From contig JAICUZ010000141.1 in NCBI GenBank assembly GCA_025935595.1, positions 1 to 7,033 on the forward strand: 7,033 nt of DNA, read 5' to 3'. The DNA is from Burkholderiales bacterium. GTDB lineage: Bacteria > Actinomycetota > Thermoleophilia > Gaiellales > Gaiellaceae. Shown in pieces: positions 4,829-7,033 of the stretch (position 1 is the first letter of the stretch; each line of letters begins with the position of its first letter). The notes under the pieces were generated by a model. That model made no database searches, was not told where the DNA came from, and was given only the letters and a program-made list of their open reading frames with translations. The translations under genes and the position numbers were made by a program.

Positions 4829-4999
4829 ATGGCGAACCACCTGACGCCGGAGGAGCTGTCCAAGGAAGTGGGCATCGAGCGTGACGAGGTGATCCGGATC
4901 TGCCTCGAAGAGCACGTCCCGATCTACCACGGCAAGATCGACAAGTTCCTGTTCCAGGCACAGCTGCAGGCGCTCGGGGCGTTCCCCGCGCACAACTAG
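4829..4999 (+). CDS. Small helix-turn-helix-like protein, 56 residues
   Basis: An ATG at 4829-4831 is preceded by AAGGAG (4819-4824) at four-base spacing, one of the best ribosome-binding sites in the window, and the frame runs to TAG 4997-4999. The predicted protein opens with LTPEELSKEVGIERDEVIRI (residues 5-24), which reads as a helix-turn-helix: helix, tight turn at VGIERD, second helix. A short hairpin-like HVPIYHGKIDKF (29-40) and a final helix LFQAQLQALG (41-50) follow, resembling excisionase/MerR-type winged helices. This suggests a DNA-binding or accessory regulatory role, but the target is unknown. There are no membrane segments or signal peptide. It lies downstream of a structured leader with a terminator, and converges on Ku with 16 bases between stops. 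The gene is real on ribosome site, codon bias and protein-like sequence; function is inference from fold resemblance. Confidence 0.8.
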   Translation: MANHLTPEELSKEVGIERDEVIRICLEEHVPIYHGKIDKFLFQAQLQALGAFPAHN

Positions 5000-5015
5000 C
5001 CTCTCGTCGGAACCG

Positions 5016-5867
5016 CTACTTGGAGGCCGCGGCCCGCTTGCGGGGTGCGGCCTTCTTCTTGGCCGCGGCGGGCTTCTTCTCGGACGCGGCGGCGACGGAT
5101 GCGCGCAGCGCCTCCATCAGGTCGACGACCGGCGTCGGCGCCTCTTCCTCCGGCATCGCGATCTCGTGACCCTCGAGCTTCGCCTCGAGCAGCTCGCGCA
5201 TGCGCTCGCGGTACTCGCTCTTCAGCGCCTCCGGGTCGAACGGCGCGGCGAGCGACGCGATGATCTGTTTCGCGAGCTCGAGCTCCGGGCCCTTGACCTC
5301 GGACCCCGCGACGGCCTCGTCGATCTCTGCGTGGTCTTTCACGTCGTCGTGGACGAAGAGCGTCTCGAGCGCGAGCGCGTCGCCCATCGGACGGATCAGG
5401 CAGAGCTTCTCCTTGCCCGCGAGCACGAAGCGGCCGAGGGCGGCGACGTCCGCCTTCTGCATCGCCTCGTGGAGCAGCACGTAGGGGCGGCGCGCAGCCT
5501 CCGCGCCGGCCGGCACGAGGTAATAGGTGCGGTCGAAGTAGACGGGGTCGACCTCGGGGAGCTGCACGAAGCTGCCGATCTCGATCGAGCGGCTCGTGTC
5601 GTGCTGCTCGATCGCCTCGAGGTCGGCGTCCTCGACCATCACGTATTGCCCCTTCGCGACCTCCCAGCCGCGCACGAGCTCGTCGGACTCGACGTCGCGC
5701 TCGTGGACGGGGCAATAGCGCTTCTGCTTGATCGGGGTGCCGCACTCGCGGTGCAGCATCCGGAACGACACGTCCGACTGGCGCGCAGCCGGCTTCGTCG
5801 CGGGCGCGAGCCCGACGGGGATGTTCACGAGGCCGAAGCTGATGTTGCCGTTCCAGGTTGTGCGCAT
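5016..5867 (-). CDS. ku: Ku homodimer DNA end-binding protein (bacterial NHEJ)
   Basis: The protein has 283 residues, within the usual range for bacterial Ku. The N-terminus MRTTWNGNISFGLVNIPVGL is the family signature. RECGTPIKQKRYCPVHERDVESDELVRGWEV (40-70) is the conserved central segment, with Cys42, Cys52 and His55 as a possible metal site. PVYFDRTYYLVPAG (108-121), RPYVLLHEAMQK (127-138), GKEKLCLIRP (151-160) and the ELELAKQIIASLAAPFDPE region (195-213) complete the Ku core. The tail at 264-283 is rich in Lys and Ala, as in extended Ku C-termini that aid DNA binding. Ku homodimers thread onto broken DNA ends and recruit the ligase LigD, which is not in this window. The start is ATG 5865-5867, behind AGGGAG (5871-5876); a longer frame reaches 6002 but adds non-conserved residues and overlaps the divergent ligase gene. 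A TACACT at 5884-5879 could be its -10, with weak support. Confidence 0.95.
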   Translation of the reverse strand: MRTTWNGNISFGLVNIPVGLAPATKPAARQSDVSFRMLHRECGTPIKQKRYCPVHERDVESDELVRGWEVAKGQYVMVEDADLEAIEQHDTSRSIEIGSFVQLPEVDPVYFDRTYYLVPAGAEAARRPYVLLHEAMQKADVAALGRFVLAGKEKLCLIRPMGDALALETLFVHDDVKDHAEIDEAVAGSEVKGPELELAKQIIASLAAPFDPEALKSEYRERMRELLEAKLEGHEIAMPEEEAPTPVVDLMEALRASVAAASEKKPAAAKKKAAPRKRAAASK

Positions 5868-5907
5868 GTGCTCCCTGAAGTGTACGTGGGGCAACCCGTT
5901 TTCGCGC

Positions 5908-5935
5908 TTGCGCCCGGTGTTCCTGCGGCTATGTT
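5908..5935 (+). promoter_or_regulatory. Candidate promoter of the acyl-CoA ligase gene, near-leaderless
   Basis: TTGCGC (5908-5913) and TATGTT (5930-5935) are separated by 16 bases, a fair match to the housekeeping sigma consensus. Transcription would begin near 5942, only about four bases before the GTG at 5946. A weak GAGG (5938-5941) would then lie largely outside the mRNA, so translation is probably leaderless or nearly so. The element sits in the 78 bases separating Ku and ligase starts. Confidence 0.45.
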
Positions 5936-5945
5936 CTGAGGCGAC

Positions 5946-7033
5946 GTGGCGGAAACGCGGACGATCGCCAACCTGTGGCGGAGTGCGGTCGTCGCAGGCC
6001 ACCCCGACCCGGCCTACCTCTACGAGTCAGACGGCGAATGGCGTGAGCTCGCGCGCGCCGACGCGGCGAAGATGGTCGACGAGCTCGCGAACGGACTGCT
6101 CGCGCTCGGCATCCGGAAAGGGGACGCGTTCGCGCTGCTCGGCCGGACGACGCTCGAATGGGCGCTCTTCGATTTCGCGCTGGGGCTCGTCGGCGCGGTC
6201 GGAGCGCCGATCTACGCGTCGAGCTCCGCGCGCGACGTGCAGTACGTCCTCCAGCACTCCGAGGCGGTCGGGGTGCTCGTGGAGGACGACGAGCAATTCG
6301 CGAAGGTCGAGGAATTCGGTGGGCAGGTGATCACGTTTCGCGGGCTCGACGAGCTGCGCGCACGCGGACGTGAGTGGGCGACGGCGCATCCCGGCGAGCT
6401 CGACGCGCGCGCCGCCTCGATCGACGAGGACGACCTGTTCACGTTCATCTACACGTCGGGCACGACCGGTCCGCCGAAGGCGTGCATGATCCGTCACCGC
6501 AACTACTACGAGATGGTGCGGAAGAGCGACGAGATGGAGGACAAGCTCCTCCTGCCCGGCGACGTGATGCTCCTCTACCTCCCGCTCGCACACAACTACG
6601 GTCGCCTGCTCCACCTGTCCGCGGCGTATCACGGTTACACGATCGCGTTCCTGCCGGACCCGCTCCAGGCCGCCGCGGCCTTGCCGCACGTGCGGCCGAC
6701 GATCTTTCCGAGTGTCCCGCGGGTCTACGAGAAGATCCATGCCGCCGTCGTCGCCGGGTTCGACGAGCGCACGGGTGTGCAGCGGCGCATCGTCGACTGG
6801 GCGCTCGGTGTCGGTCGGCGCGTGTCGCGGCTCCGGCAGGCGAAGCAACCGGTGCCGCTTCTGCTCGCTGCACAGCACCGACTCGCTGACCGGCTCGTCT
6901 ACGCGAAGGTGAAGGAGAGGCTCGGGGGCCGGCTGCGGGTCGCGAATGCCGGCGGCGCGCCGCTCTCGCGGGACATCGCCGAGTTCTTTCACGCAATCGA
7001 CATCCTCGTGCTGGAGGGCTACGGCCTCTCCGA
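5946..7033 (+). CDS. AMP-forming long-chain acyl-CoA ligase, FadD15-like, N-terminal part (runs off right edge)
   Basis: The frame opens at GTG 5946-5948, fixed by an in-frame TGA at 5937-5939, and stays open for 362 codons to the window end. The nucleotide-binding loop is YTSGTTGPPKAC (169-180). LPLAHNYGR (212-220) and PTIFPSVPRVYEKIH (251-265) match the long-chain acyl-CoA synthetase pattern, as do WALGVGRRVS (285-294) and GGRLRVANAGGAPLSRDIAEFF (327-348). LEGYGLSE begins at 356, the motif just before the adenylate-binding core; the catalytic C-terminal domain is missing because the window ends. The enzyme activates fatty acids with ATP to acyl-AMP and then to acyl-CoA, feeding lipid synthesis or beta-oxidation at the membrane or in the cytosol. 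The family is clear; chain length and role are not. It is divergent from Ku with no evident functional link. Confidence 0.93.
   Translation, partial: MAETRTIANLWRSAVVAGHPDPAYLYESDGEWRELARADAAKMVDELANGLLALGIRKGDAFALLGRTTLEWALFDFALGLVGAVGAPIYASSSARDVQYVLQHSEAVGVLVEDDEQFAKVEEFGGQVITFRGLDELRARGREWATAHPGELDARAASIDEDDLFTFIYTSGTTGPPKACMIRHRNYYEMVRKSDEMEDKLLLPGDVMLLYLPLAHNYGRLLHLSAAYHGYTIAFLPDPLQAAAALPHVRPTIFPSVPRVYEKIHAAVVAGFDERTGVQRRIVDWALGVGRRVSRLRQAKQPVPLLLAAQHRLADRLVYAKVKERLGGRLRVANAGGAPLSRDIAEFFHAIDILVLEGYGLS

Noticed and set aside
3237..4844. A 535-codon plus-strand frame covering the MFS gene, the tRNA and the leader region.
   Set aside because: It is an Arg-rich shadow of the MFS gene in another frame and reads through a tRNA on the opposite strand and a terminator; no protein family is visible.
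5868..6002. A 45-residue N-terminal extension of Ku starting at 6002.
   Set aside because: Bacterial Ku proteins begin at the MRxxWxGxISFGL motif, AGGGAG precedes the internal ATG, and the extension would overlap the divergent ligase gene.
1..7033. A mobile element, CRISPR array, prophage or defence island.
   Set aside because: No transposase, integrase, Cas, toxin-antitoxin or phage gene and no spaced direct repeats were seen; the only tandem repeat lies inside the SPFH coding region.

Overview
The window is a high-GC stretch with dense genes, short intergenic gaps, GTG/TTG starts and strong C/G at third codon positions. Together with a bacterial Ku, a FadD15-like acyl-CoA ligase, a copper-type lysyl oxidase and a tRNA that does not encode its CCA tail, this points to a high-GC actinobacterium. 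My guess is a Thermoleophilia/Gaiellales-type lineage, but that is inference and not proven here. There is no sign of a phage, transposon or CRISPR array. It reads as ordinary chromosome with a few unusual regulatory details.

Layout, left to right. (1) 1-342 (+): the C-terminal end of a secreted lysyl oxidase-family protein, cut by the window edge. (2) 302-3274 (-): a tight four-gene unit transcribed right to left. It encodes a HAD phosphatase, an NfeD membrane/OB-fold protein, an SPFH/stomatin-like protein and a flippase-like (LPG synthase TM family) membrane protein. Gaps are 4, 9 and 26 bases, and the last gene runs 41 bases into the lysyl oxidase gene tail to tail. (3) 3275-3297: a 23-base divergent promoter region in which two -10-like hexamers overlap on opposite strands, each placed to give leaderless mRNA. 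(4) 3298-4515 (+): an MFS exporter of the EntS/MFS_3 type. (5) 4520-4550: a strong hairpin between convergent genes, then tRNA-Pro(CGG) on the minus strand (4554-4627). (6) 4628-4828: a non-coding stretch with a candidate structured leader RNA that can form a pseudoknot and ends in a textbook intrinsic terminator 25 bases before (7) a 56-codon gene (4829-4999, +) for a small helix-turn-helix-like protein. (8) 5016-5867 (-): Ku, the end-binding protein of bacterial NHEJ. (9) 5946-7033 (+): an AMP-forming long-chain acyl-CoA ligase, divergent from Ku and cut by the right edge.

Functional themes: the NfeD-SPFH pair is a known membrane-microdomain partnership, here co-transcribed with a phosphatase and a flippase-like protein, so the unit probably acts in envelope or membrane-lipid organisation (inference). 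Ku would work with a LigD ligase that is not in the window. The least explained part is the 4690-4999 unit (structured RNA, terminator, tiny HTH protein), which looks like an attenuated or RNA-regulated small gene and is the best candidate here for something undescribed.
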